A stretch of DNA of 11,344 nucleotides, from NCBI GenBank assembly GCA_024405255.1, contig JAKSOY010000141.1, positions 1 to 11,344 on the forward strand, written 5' to 3'. The notes beneath the pieces are model-generated. The model worked only from the letters and a program-made list of their open reading frames with translations. It had not been told where the DNA came from and ran no database searches. The translations under genes and the position numbers were made by a program. Shown here piece after piece: positions 1 through 7,061 of this stretch. Position 1 is the first letter of the stretch. Each line of letters opens with the position of its first letter. This stretch comes from Kiritimatiellia bacterium (GTDB lineage Bacteria > Verrucomicrobiota > Kiritimatiellia > RFP12 > UBA1067).

Positions 1-20
1 GGGGGATGGGGTTAGGGTTA

Positions 21-896
21 ATGAAAATCATTTCTATTGATAGAGCGAGTATGACAAAGATTGAAAAACAGATTTCGGAGTTGATTCGGGATACTTCCAG
101 TTCGCTTCCTGAGGATGCTGAAAAGGCCTTGAAAAAGGCTTTGCGCCAGGAGGCTAAAGGGAGTAGCGCCCGCATGGTGCTGGAGACGATCCTGAAGAAC
201 GTGGCGATTGCACGTGCGGCGGGTACGCCCGTCTGCCAAGATACCGGCACGCTCACGTTCTTCGTCGACGAAGCCCTCCGTCGTAAAGTTCCCCCGAAGG
301 CATTTAACGCAGCTGTTGCGTATGCCAGCGAACAGGGGTGGCTCCGGCGAAACACGATTGATTCGGTCAGCGGGAAATCCATCGACACCAATGTGTGCCC
401 CGGCTCGCCTGTCATCCATTACGTGCCGACTTCGACGGTTTCCGCCGGCAAAATCCGCCTCATTATGAAAGGCGGCGGCAGCGAGAACATGAGCCGTCAG
501 TTTTCATTGCCGGACGCCTCTCTCGGTGCCGGACGCGACCTTGAGGGGGTACGGCGCTGTATTTTGTCGGCCGCTCAGAACGCCCAGGGGTTTGGCTGTG
601 CGCCAGGATTTCTCGGCGTCTGCATCGGCGGCGATCGCGCGAGCGGATTCGAAGAGGCCAAATGCCAGCTCTTGCGTTCAATGGACGATGTCAATCCGGA
701 CCCCGCCCTCGCAAAACTCGAGAAGCGCGTTCTCAAGGAAGCGAATTCTCTCAGGATCGGTCCGATGGGTCTCGGCGGGAAAACAACTCTGCTCGCCGTC
801 AAAATCGGCGCTCGTCCTCGACTCCCCGCCAGTTTCTTTGTGACAGTCGCCTATATGTGCTGGGCCGCAAGAAGGCGAACTCTTTGCATTTCCTGA
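21..896 (+). CDS. Fumarate hydratase class I, alpha subunit (two-subunit [4Fe-4S] type)
   Basis: Predicted catalytic alpha subunit of the oxygen-sensitive iron-sulfur fumarase, which interconverts fumarate and malate in the cytoplasm. The three cluster-ligand cysteines expected for the family are present: C72 in a CQDTGT motif, C193 in GFGCAPG, and C280 in YMCWAARR. Other family hallmarks are GGGSENMS (about 151-158) and GPMGLGGKTT (about 247-256). At 291 residues it is full length for an alpha subunit. I chose the ATG at 21 because GGGG lies 9 nt upstream and the protein then starts just before the conserved LPED segment. In-frame ATGs at 6 and 51 are alternatives, and upstream context is cut by the window edge. 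The beta subunit follows 82 bp downstream. L-tartrate dehydratase (TtdA) is the main alternative; the GGGSENMS motif favours fumarase. Family assignment is firm, substrate is inferred. Confidence 0.93.
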   Translation: MKIISIDRASMTKIEKQISELIRDTSSSLPEDAEKALKKALRQEAKGSSARMVLETILKNVAIARAAGTPVCQDTGTLTFFVDEALRRKVPPKAFNAAVAYASEQGWLRRNTIDSVSGKSIDTNVCPGSPVIHYVPTSTVSAGKIRLIMKGGGSENMSRQFSLPDASLGAGRDLEGVRRCILSAAQNAQGFGCAPGFLGVCIGGDRASGFEEAKCQLLRSMDDVNPDPALAKLEKRVLKEANSLRIGPMGLGGKTTLLAVKIGARPRLPASFFVTVAYMCWAARRRTLCIS

Positions 897-910
897 TGGT
901 CTCCGTTCTA

Positions 911-945
911 ATAGCGAATAGGTTGTAGGTTATAGTGAATAGGTT
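911..945 (+). repeat. Short direct repeat between fumarase subunit genes
   Basis: The 82-bp spacer between the two fumarase genes contains two copies of a 14-nt unit, ATAGYGAATAGGTT, at 911-924 and 932-945. They differ at one base and recur with a 21-bp period. A GTAGGTTATAG segment between them partly echoes the unit. The spacer is more A/T-rich than the flanking genes. I see no convincing promoter or hairpin in it, and its function is unknown. Confidence 0.6.
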
Positions 946-966
946 TGCTTATCGAGATCCCGAGAG

Positions 967-971
967 AAGGA
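967..971 (+). promoter_or_regulatory. Ribosome binding site of fumarase beta subunit
   Basis: AAGGA lies 7 nt before the ATG at 979 and fixes that start. It also shows that the beta subunit is translated from its own initiation site and is not coupled to the distant alpha stop. Confidence 0.75.
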
Positions 972-978
972 CAGTTAA

Positions 979-1551
979 ATGGTCAAGTTAAAATATCCCT
1001 TTGGCGAAGATGAGGTGCGGACGCTGAAAGCTGGCGAGGTCGTCAGCATCAACGGCAAGATCTGGACTGGACGCGACCGCTTCCATAAACATTTTGCCGA
1101 CGGCGGTCGGCTCCCCGTCGATTTTCGTGATGGCGCCCTTTTCCATTGCGGTCCGGTTGTTGTCAAAAACGCAGATGGTTCCTGGCGCGTGGTCGCGGGA
1201 GGCCCCACGACCAGCGTCCGTGAAAATCCCTACGAACCGGCCTTCATCGAACAAACCGGCATACGCCTTATCATCGGCAAAGGCGGAATGAACGACCACG
1301 TGCTCGACGCCTGCCAACGTTGTGGTGCCGTTTATCTGCAAGCCGTCGGCGGTGCCGCAGCAGTGACCGCACAGGCCATCAAACGCGTCACTAATGTCTA
1401 CTTCCTAAAGGAATTCGGCGCCGCCGAAGCCTGTTGGGAATTTCTCGTGGAAGACTTCCGTTGCGTCGTCGCAATGGATAGCCACGGAGTTTCGCTTTTC
1501 GATCAAGTGAAGCGTGAATCCGAAATCCGCTTCAACGAACTCGTCAAGTGA
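979..1551 (+). CDS. Fumarate hydratase class I, beta subunit
   Basis: Beta subunit (190 residues) that completes the active site of the two-subunit iron-sulfur fumarase together with the alpha subunit encoded upstream. Family features in order are the swivelling-domain start around residues 19-40 (SINGKIWTGRD), GGPTTSVR (74-81), IGKGGM (99-104), GGAAA (124-128) and FGAAEACWEFLVEDF (146-160). These correspond to the C-terminal half of single-chain class I fumarases. Length is normal for the subunit. The start is supported by a good ribosome binding site. The stop codon is one base away from the stop of the convergent gene, so no separate terminator fits between them. The TtdB subunit of tartrate dehydratase is the alternative, judged less likely because of the alpha-subunit motifs. 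Confidence 0.93.
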   Translation: MVKLKYPFGEDEVRTLKAGEVVSINGKIWTGRDRFHKHFADGGRLPVDFRDGALFHCGPVVVKNADGSWRVVAGGPTTSVRENPYEPAFIEQTGIRLIIGKGGMNDHVLDACQRCGAVYLQAVGGAAAVTAQAIKRVTNVYFLKEFGAAEACWEFLVEDFRCVVAMDSHGVSLFDQVKRESEIRFNELVK

Positions 1552-1552
1552 T

Positions 1553-2170
1553 TTACGCGAGACCGCGCTGACGCAGCAGCCCGACCAGACGCTGCTGGAA
1601 AAGCTGCGCGTCGGCGGCACTCGGCTGATACCCCTGAGGGCAGTTTCCAAGGCCCAGTCGTCCCGACTGGTCCAGATACCACTTGCCCTTCGTACCATCT
1701 GAAAACGTCACATCGCCGCTCGCATAGGTTCCCGGAATGGTGATGGCATCGATTTCAACCTCAACATCCGGCTTGGGAATTCCCTGATCGGCATCCGGCG
1801 CGTCCAAATCATAGCGCGTCGGGCGATTCTTCGCCGCAGCCGCGGCCATCGTCGGTCCGACCGGCGCGGCCGTCTGTTCCGAACCGTAGTCCGGCATCCC
1901 CGCCTCCTCGGAATAGCCAGGCGGAAGCTCATCCATTCCCTGCGGATCGTATGCGGGTTCAGCCGAAGCAGACGCCGGTGCGGCGGTCTTCTTCGGCTCC
2001 GGTTCCTTTTCAACCGGCTGCGGCAGATCGGCCACCAGAAGACGCAAGTCGAGGTAAGTCATGTGCACATCGAACTCGGATCTGAGGCGCTTTTGAATCT
2101 CATCCAAAGAAGCGCCTGCGGCGAACCAAGAAGCAACCGATTCCGTCTGCTCTTTCGACAACTGCGACAT
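1553..2170 (-). CDS. Hypothetical protein: N-terminal helical (HTH-like) segment, disordered linker, conserved-looking C-terminal domain
   Basis: Last gene of the minus-strand run, 205 residues; I cannot assign a function. It has no signal peptide and no membrane segment, so it should be cytoplasmic, unlike every other product of the operon. Residues 1-50 look like a compact helical unit with a helix-turn-helix flavour (AAGASLDEIQKRL). Residues 51-133 are rich in Pro, Ala, Glu and Asp with an alanine run at 109-113, typical of a disordered tether. Residues 134-205 form a second domain with VTFSDG (154-159) and KWYLDQSGRLGL (163-174); I recall similar tails in uncharacterised Verrucomicrobia proteins, but that is memory, not a search. 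GAGGG 6 nt before the ATG supports the start. The gap to the upstream gene is 16 bp. It sits where gspL or gspM would follow gspK, but resembles neither. Confidence 0.85.
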   Translation of the reverse strand: MSQLSKEQTESVASWFAAGASLDEIQKRLRSEFDVHMTYLDLRLLVADLPQPVEKEPEPKKTAAPASASAEPAYDPQGMDELPPGYSEEAGMPDYGSEQTAAPVGPTMAAAAAKNRPTRYDLDAPDADQGIPKPDVEVEIDAITIPGTYASGDVTFSDGTKGKWYLDQSGRLGLGNCPQGYQPSAADAQLFQQRLVGLLRQRGLA

Positions 2171-2186
2171 AACTGACCCTCACACC

Positions 2187-5100
2187 TTAATCAAACTGAT
2201 GATAGAAGAGGATGCGCGTCTGGTGCGGACGACGATCATCCACCCATCCGGTCATCTGGTCTCCCTGACGCCCATCCGGACCCGTCGACGTATCGCTCGT
2301 CGCAACCGGGTTGCGCCACACGAGAGCCACAGCACGCGCGCCCTTCTGCGCCGGGGTTCCTTCACCCGGACCGCCGATCGCGCTCGATTCGGCACGCACG
2401 AAGATCAGGAACAACTGCTGCTGGTTCCCGAAGCAATCGCGCCAATACGAATTGAGGAACTTGCGGTCGATGCCATAGAGCGGCTCATCCAGCTTCGTAC
2501 CCAGGAACTGATAGAAGTCAGGGTTGTTACGGTCCGGCCACCAATTGAGCTTCTGATCCCAAATGTACTTCCACGCATCGGAAGTCTGGTGCGAACCAAC
2601 CTTGCCCTTACCTTCCTGGAGGAAGTTCTCGTTCCGGAAGGCACTCTGGATCACATTGGCAATATTCTCAAGTTCCTTGTAGCGGATACGCGCCTGGCCA
2701 TTCTGGCTCTTGTTTTCGCAGAACGCATACTTGAGACCTTCCGTCGACGTCTTGATCTTCGGAAGCTCCTTGTCGCCCAACCGGCTCTTGAGTTCATTTT
2801 CCTCGTCGAGCGCAACACCCGCAGCCCAGTAGTCGCACGGCGTATTCGCCAAGGCCGCCATCAGGATATCACGTTCCGGCGTGTACGGGTTGACAAGACA
2901 TTCATTCGACGTCGAACGCCCAATGCCCATCTGATTCAAGGCCTCGTACATTTCGAAATTCATATCGTAAGTGGCCCAGGCACAGGCCTTATTGGCAATC
3001 TCCTGTGCACTTGCACGCTGACGACCATCATATCCGTTGGCCGCCTGGCGGACCGCCAGAAGAGGAATGCCGTTATTGTAAGGGTTTGTCACGCGCGGCA
3101 GGAACGCGAATTCACCGAGGGACTGGAGGAAGCCCTGGTTGGAAACCGCACAGAAGATATCGTAGTCGCACCCATTGTTTTCGGCCTGGGCAGAATCAAG
3201 GTAGTTGTGCGTCTTGTCAAGCCACTTCTGGTACGTTGTCATGCCCGATTCGGTCACATACCAGTCTTCCGGCGCCCAGTTATAACGCGGGTCAACGACC
3301 GAGAACGAAGCCGGCTCCCAGGTGGACTGAGCCGCTGCCGCCTGGCTATTCACCATATCCGCATACGAGAACTTCGCACTACCCGTGAAACGGAGAAGCG
3401 GCCCGTCCTGTCCCTGAAGCAGGTATTCGGAAAGAGCCGGCACCATCGTGTTACCGTTATTCAGCTGCTGGTCGTCTTCCACCACGGCCGGAACAAGATC
3501 AACCGTCTTGTTGTCGCCATTGATGATACGCATCCACACGGCGATGTAAGGACGCAGAATCGTGTTCGCCGTGGCATTGAACTGGGCCTGCTCGATCACC
3601 TGACCGACCTGGAACATCGGCCTTCCGTCAAGTCCCAACGGCGAAACGTTGATCGTATACTTGTAGACGTCCTTCTTCGTCGTCGGATCCCTCTCCTGAA
3701 CGCGCGTCACGAGCGGAACCTTCTGGACATTGCCCAATGCACCGATGTTAATCGGGAACTGGAGCACGCCACCCGCCTCTTCTTCCGTACGAATGTTGCT
3801 CGGAAGCTGCACGTTCTGTTCATTGAGAACGAGCGTCAGACAGAAGACGTTATTCTGGTTACCGACCTTGAACATATCGCCCTTCTGCTTCCACTCGCCG
3901 TCATTCTGAGGACGCAGAAGCTGTCCAAGCCCCTCCGCCGCACGCATCGAAAGACCTTCCGGCGCGAGGAAGATACGTACAAGCGCCTGCGCCTTGAAGG
4001 TGTCGTTGCGATCGGCTTCATTACGCTTGAAGGGGAATGTCCAGACCGCGCTCAGCATGCCCGACCCCAACCATTGGTTCGGATCGAAATCCCACGTGGT
4101 CTGTTCCGGGCGTCCAGCTGGCTGGATCTGAGGCACATTCACCTGGAACGCAGGCTCGATCGCCGCAAGCATCGGCACGCGTTCAACGCACGGCCAGGCG
4201 AGAGACAACGGGATGTCGTTGTGGTCAAGATAGTCGTACATCACGGCGGCGAACATGGAGAGGCCCTGGAGACCGTTCGCAAACTTGATCGTACTCTCGG
4301 TCGTCGTAGCCGGCTTGGTCAACGGCGCGAAGAACTTCGACGACGCGGCCTTGGCGTTAACCTGCATGAACGACATCGTATCCTGAGCCACTTCCGTATC
4401 GAACGGCTGCCCCTTCTGCTTCTTGCCGTTCGGCGCCTGGTAGTAGGCAATGTCGACTTCATACGCCTCATTCGTCGCAACGGACTCCGTCACGAAAGGC
4501 TGGCGACCGGCAGCCTGAAGATTCGCATCGCCCGAGGTGTAGAACACCTTGTCGACACCCTTCTGTTCAATCCAGTTGTAGAACAGCGACGGCATCACGC
4601 CGGAAATGCCGTTCTTCAAGCTCAACTGATAGTCGAGCATCGAAACGAACGGTGCGTCCTTGCCGACCGGATTGTTGTCATTGCCGCCCTCGCGCTGGTC
4701 ATGCACCAGCTGGTCGAACTGCTTGGTCGAACCTGTCTGGAAGCCATCGACACTCGTGCTTTCGCCGCCGGTGTTGTTCATCAGCGGACGGAATCCCTGG
4801 TCCAGCAGATACGCGAGCGAAATGCGGCCGTCGGCATTCGATGTACGCGGCTTGTCCGCATAGAGGCGGTTGACGTCGAAGTAGTCGGACACATTCAACG
4901 CCATGAAGGCGAAGCGTCCGGCGTCGTACGGCAGATTTTCCCATGCAGCCGTCCAGGTCGAACGCCCCAGGAAGCGAGCGTCGTTCACCAACGGCGGCGG
5001 CACATAGCCGAGGCCTTCGATCGTCAGCACGCTGACCGTCTGGGGTGCCGGCGCGTAATAGCGCTGGTTACCGCTGTAACTGGGATTCGGCGGCATAAAC

Positions 5101-5408
5101 ACGCGACCCAGCCAGTGGTTTTCCGTGTCGCCTCGGGGTTGATACCCCTTAGAATCATTGTCGTTCAGACCGGGGAACGGCGAACCACGCACCGCATCGT
5201 CAATACGGGCAATGGCTTCCGCCAAGGCAGCCTTGGCAAGCTGACGCGTCGCAACCGTACGGCGCAAGGCCGAAGACGGCAGACGTTCGGCGCGCATGTA
5301 GATCGAGAACGCAACGGCCGAGACGATCATGAACGAGAGAAACCCGAGCACGATCAGCAGCGCACTGCCCTCTTTTCTATTCTTAGCCATGAAATTCACC
5401 TTGTTCAT
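2187..5408 (-). CDS. Giant GspK/PilX-like prepilin protein (1,073 residues)
   Basis: Likely tip or minor subunit of the pseudopilus. The N-terminus carries a prepilin-like leader ending in KEG, then a hydrophobic helix beginning SALLIVLGFLSF (about residues 15-35). Position +5 of the predicted mature chain is Ile rather than Glu, as in GspK- and PilX-type proteins. An amphipathic segment with RQLAKAALAEAIARI follows. The remaining roughly 1,000 residues are exported, hydrophilic, Asn/Gln/Trp-rich and without further membrane segments. GspK is usually about 320 residues, so this is about three times larger. In size and position it resembles the large A protein of the Verru_Chthon cassette, a family I know from Verrucomicrobia; this is inferred. 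The ATG at 5408 overlaps the upstream stop (ATGA) and has GGAGG 10 nt before it. The ATG at 5390, with AAGGTG 6 nt upstream, is a real alternative giving 1,067 residues. Confidence 0.85.
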   Translation of the reverse strand: MNKVNFMAKNRKEGSALLIVLGFLSFMIVSAVAFSIYMRAERLPSSALRRTVATRQLAKAALAEAIARIDDAVRGSPFPGLNDNDSKGYQPRGDTENHWLGRVFMPPNPSYSGNQRYYAPAPQTVSVLTIEGLGYVPPPLVNDARFLGRSTWTAAWENLPYDAGRFAFMALNVSDYFDVNRLYADKPRTSNADGRISLAYLLDQGFRPLMNNTGGESTSVDGFQTGSTKQFDQLVHDQREGGNDNNPVGKDAPFVSMLDYQLSLKNGISGVMPSLFYNWIEQKGVDKVFYTSGDANLQAAGRQPFVTESVATNEAYEVDIAYYQAPNGKKQKGQPFDTEVAQDTMSFMQVNAKAASSKFFAPLTKPATTTESTIKFANGLQGLSMFAAVMYDYLDHNDIPLSLAWPCVERVPMLAAIEPAFQVNVPQIQPAGRPEQTTWDFDPNQWLGSGMLSAVWTFPFKRNEADRNDTFKAQALVRIFLAPEGLSMRAAEGLGQLLRPQNDGEWKQKGDMFKVGNQNNVFCLTLVLNEQNVQLPSNIRTEEEAGGVLQFPINIGALGNVQKVPLVTRVQERDPTTKKDVYKYTINVSPLGLDGRPMFQVGQVIEQAQFNATANTILRPYIAVWMRIINGDNKTVDLVPAVVEDDQQLNNGNTMVPALSEYLLQGQDGPLLRFTGSAKFSYADMVNSQAAAAQSTWEPASFSVVDPRYNWAPEDWYVTESGMTTYQKWLDKTHNYLDSAQAENNGCDYDIFCAVSNQGFLQSLGEFAFLPRVTNPYNNGIPLLAVRQAANGYDGRQRASAQEIANKACAWATYDMNFEMYEALNQMGIGRSTSNECLVNPYTPERDILMAALANTPCDYWAAGVALDEENELKSRLGDKELPKIKTSTEGLKYAFCENKSQNGQARIRYKELENIANVIQSAFRNENFLQEGKGKVGSHQTSDAWKYIWDQKLNWWPDRNNPDFYQFLGTKLDEPLYGIDRKFLNSYWRDCFGNQQQLFLIFVRAESSAIGGPGEGTPAQKGARAVALVWRNPVATSDTSTGPDGRQGDQMTGWVDDRRPHQTRILFYHQFD

Positions 5409-5887
5409 TTATTAGCCGCCTCCAAATCGGTCGCCGGACGGCGGTTGTAGTTCGGAAACATCACATAGCTTCCCAGCGTGTTGTTTCCCTTTTCTCTCGG
5501 ACGAATCGTGCCCTTGCGAATGGTCACATAGAGCGGACGCTGCCACGGGTCCAAGAAGTTACCCTTGGTATCCGGATGTCCCTTGTAGAGAACCGGAACT
5601 TTCTTTCCTGTGAATCCATTTTCTCCATCGCCCAGGATGAACGACAACGTGGAGACCGTCGCCACAACATCGTTCAACTCCTTGAGTTCGCCGTCCTTTG
5701 CATAGTTTTCATACGCAAGGATGGCGTTTGTCATTTCCTGGACTTCTGCCGTGCAAGCCTGGATTTTCGCACGCTTGTTAGCGCCTGAGATCGATGTCGT
5801 GAGCGCGGCGGCGAGAAGCAGGAGCATGCCCACCACCACGAGAAGCTCGATCATCGTGAAACCGGATTTAATCTTCTGCGAAATCAT
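5405..5887 (-). CDS. Type II secretion-like pseudopilin, GspG-like
   Basis: Prepilin of 160 residues. The leader ends at G9, the mature chain starts FTMIE with Glu14 at +5, and a membrane helix covers about residues 10-31. The C-terminal half includes NFLDPWQRPLYV (110-121), resembling the DPW(G)xPY element of major pseudopilins. It lies between the GspJ-like gene and the giant GspK-like gene, a place with no G-type gene in canonical gsp operons. I chose the ATG at 5887 because GGAGGT lies 9 nt upstream and it gives a normal short leader. An in-frame GTG at 5911 would overlap the upstream gene by 22 bp and lacks this support. The stop overlaps the next start by 4 bp. Pseudopilin identity is firm; the G subtype is inferred from the DPW element. 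Confidence 0.87.
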   Translation of the reverse strand: MISQKIKSGFTMIELLVVVGMLLLLAAALTTSISGANKRAKIQACTAEVQEMTNAILAYENYAKDGELKELNDVVATVSTLSFILGDGENGFTGKKVPVLYKGHPDTKGNFLDPWQRPLYVTIRKGTIRPREKGNNTLGSYVMFPNYNRRPATDLEAANK

Positions 5888-5889
5888 GG

Positions 5890-6408
5890 TTATTCGACCT
5901 CCAACGGCCACGTGGTGATATCATCCTCGGTATCCCGTACGCCATCAGGTCCCCACGAATGGACGCCGACGACATAGGACTTGGAGGAACCCTGCTGAAT
6001 GGAAGCCGAACAGGTGAATTCAACCCAGGACGGCACGTTCAACGTCTGTTTGGCACTGTCGAAATCATTGAAACTCGGGGTCGTGAATCCATTGTCACCC
6101 GGCATCTTCGAAACAGCACGCGTACGGATGGTTCCGTCAGACTTCCAGGCACTGCCGATGCAACCGACAGTCGACGCGCTTTTCGGGTCGACGACCGGCA
6201 GCAGATTGTCCGCCCGATACTGGGCGAGCGAAAGCTGACGACGCATCGACGACAACTGCGAAATGCCGGCCTTACCCGTTCGCCAGGCAATCGAAGAAGC
6301 ATTGAACACCATCGTCAGAATCGTCACGAGCATGCCCATCAGCAACGACGCGACGAGCATTTCCAACAGCGTAAAACCGCTGCGAACGGAAGGTTGTATC
6401 TGTTTCAC
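5890..6408 (-). CDS. Pseudopilin, GspJ-like N-terminus with GspG-like calcium-loop tail
   Basis: Prepilin of 172 residues. The leader ends at G11, the mature chain begins FTLLE with Glu16 at +5, and a hydrophobic helix covers about 12-35. The segment after the helix (SSIAWRTGK..., Arg-rich helix to about residue 66) resembles GspJ/PilW-type minor pilins. The C-terminus has WGPDGVRDTEDDITTW (152-167), the acidic calcium-loop style seen at the end of GspG-like pseudopilins. Two cysteines, C83 and C133, could form a disulfide. Translation starts at a GTG (6408) that overlaps the upstream stop as GTGA, with GGAGG 7 nt before it, which indicates coupling. It follows the GspI-like gene, as gspJ does in canonical operons. 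Confidence 0.87.
   Translation of the reverse strand: MKQIQPSVRSGFTLLEMLVASLLMGMLVTILTMVFNASSIAWRTGKAGISQLSSMRRQLSLAQYRADNLLPVVDPKSASTVGCIGSAWKSDGTIRTRAVSKMPGDNGFTTPSFNDFDSAKQTLNVPSWVEFTCSASIQQGSSKSYVVGVHSWGPDGVRDTEDDITTWPLEVE
5897..5902 (-). promoter_or_regulatory. Ribosome binding site deciding the start at 5887
   Basis: GGAGGT on the minus strand lies 9 nt before the ATG at 5887 and inside the last codons of the upstream gene. It favours this start over the upstream GTG at 5911. Confidence 0.7.
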
Positions 6409-7019
6409 TGGTTCGCCTCCATCTGATCGCCCTGGAAATGGATTTCCGTGAGGAAGATCGGCTGCGCAAAGAGCGAACCCGAGTTACGCGAGACGCGCAT
6501 GCTCAATGTCACACGGGAATGATCTTCCTGATAGTTTCCGCCCCCCAAACGGGCAATTCCCCACTGCGCGACAAGCGCGGTGGTCAAATCACTGTCAACC
6601 GGCCATTTCGCACTGCCGCCCGCCTTACCGGCCTTACTTGTCAGCGCCTGGAAAACCTGACGGGAGATGCTGTTGATTTCACCCTTCTTCCTCGGCGCAT
6701 AACCCTGCGCGGTATTGCAGAACTTGGCCCAGCCGCCACCACGGCTGCCCACGTTCGCACCTGTCACATTCACGGCCGTACGCACGCTGCTCTCCCAATC
6801 CTGCCACGTCAGATTACGGGCCGAAAGCGCACCGGCGATCTGATTGAATACTGCATCGGCATACGCAGCCGCCTTCACATCGTCTACGCTCTGCTGATTC
6901 TCGCGATAGCCAAGCGGATAGAGCGAGACCATCGCCAAAACACCAGCCGCCATGATGAACACGGCCAGGTTCACCTCCATCAAGGTGAAGCCGAGTTTTT
7001 TTCTAAGATTCAGTTTCAT
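6405..7019 (-). CDS. Pseudopilin, GspI/PilV-like
   Basis: Prepilin of 204 residues. The leader ends at G10, the mature chain begins FTLMEVNLAV with Glu15 at +5, and the membrane helix covers about 11-33 and runs into SLYPLGYRE. The LMEV start and alanine-rich helix with AAG are typical of GspI/PilV-type minor pilins. I associate the form with YPLGYRE after the helix with proteins from the Verrucomicrobia-Planctomycetes group; that is recollection. I chose the ATG at 7019 because GAGGA lies 8 nt upstream. A GTG at 7046 would give an unusually long leader of 19 residues. The gap to the GspH-like gene upstream is 42 bp. The end overlaps the next start by 4 bp. In canonical gsp operons gspI likewise sits between gspH and gspJ. 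Confidence 0.88.
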   Translation of the reverse strand: MKLNLRKKLGFTLMEVNLAVFIMAAGVLAMVSLYPLGYRENQQSVDDVKAAAYADAVFNQIAGALSARNLTWQDWESSVRTAVNVTGANVGSRGGGWAKFCNTAQGYAPRKKGEINSISRQVFQALTSKAGKAGGSAKWPVDSDLTTALVAQWGIARLGGGNYQEDHSRVTLSMRVSRNSGSLFAQPIFLTEIHFQGDQMEANQ

Positions 7020-7026
7020 GTCTCGA

Positions 7027-7032
7027 ATCCTC
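7027..7032 (-). promoter_or_regulatory. Ribosome binding site deciding the start at 7019
   Basis: GAGGAT on the minus strand, with its GAGGA core 8 nt before the ATG at 7019, supports that start over the in-frame GTG at 7046. Confidence 0.65.
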
Positions 7033-7061
7033 AAATCTAAATTCACGTCCTTCGCCCGACC

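Noticed and set aside
9..20. Telomere-like GGGTTAGGGTTA near the left edge
   Set aside because: Only about two units, and directly before a bacterial fumarase start codon. It is most simply part of the leader with G-rich ribosome binding sequence.
813..836. Leu in RLPAS of the fumarase alpha subunit, where single-chain enzymes have RHGAS
   Set aside because: I recall the RLPASxFV form as normal in one branch of two-subunit fumarases; all three cluster cysteines are present, so this is not evidence of inactivation.
1508..1534. 7-bp inverted repeat (TGAAGCG...CGCTTCA) near the end of the fumarase beta gene
   Set aside because: Weak stem with a 13-nt loop, no T run on either side, and fully inside coding sequence. 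It is not supportable as a terminator.
1574..1597. CAGCAGC...GCTGCTG inverted repeat at the end of the convergent gene
   Set aside because: It encodes a Leu/Arg/Gln-rich helix, has a 10-nt loop and no T run; a chance product of codon use is enough to explain it.
2199..5450. A 1,083-codon open frame on the plus strand opposite the giant GspK-like gene
   Set aside because: It is in exact codon register with the minus-strand gene, so it stays open merely because that gene avoids TTA, CTA and TCA codons. The translation is Arg/His/Val-rich with no recognisable domain, and the same mirror effect occurs opposite the other pseudopilin genes (for example 7362-8021, 8075-8617, 8665-9267).
7020..7046. 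Upstream GTG/TTG starts extending several pseudopilins (7046, 8054, 9249, 5911)
   Set aside because: They give longer leaders, and most have no better ribosome binding site; the downstream ATGs match the short basic leader expected before G|F.
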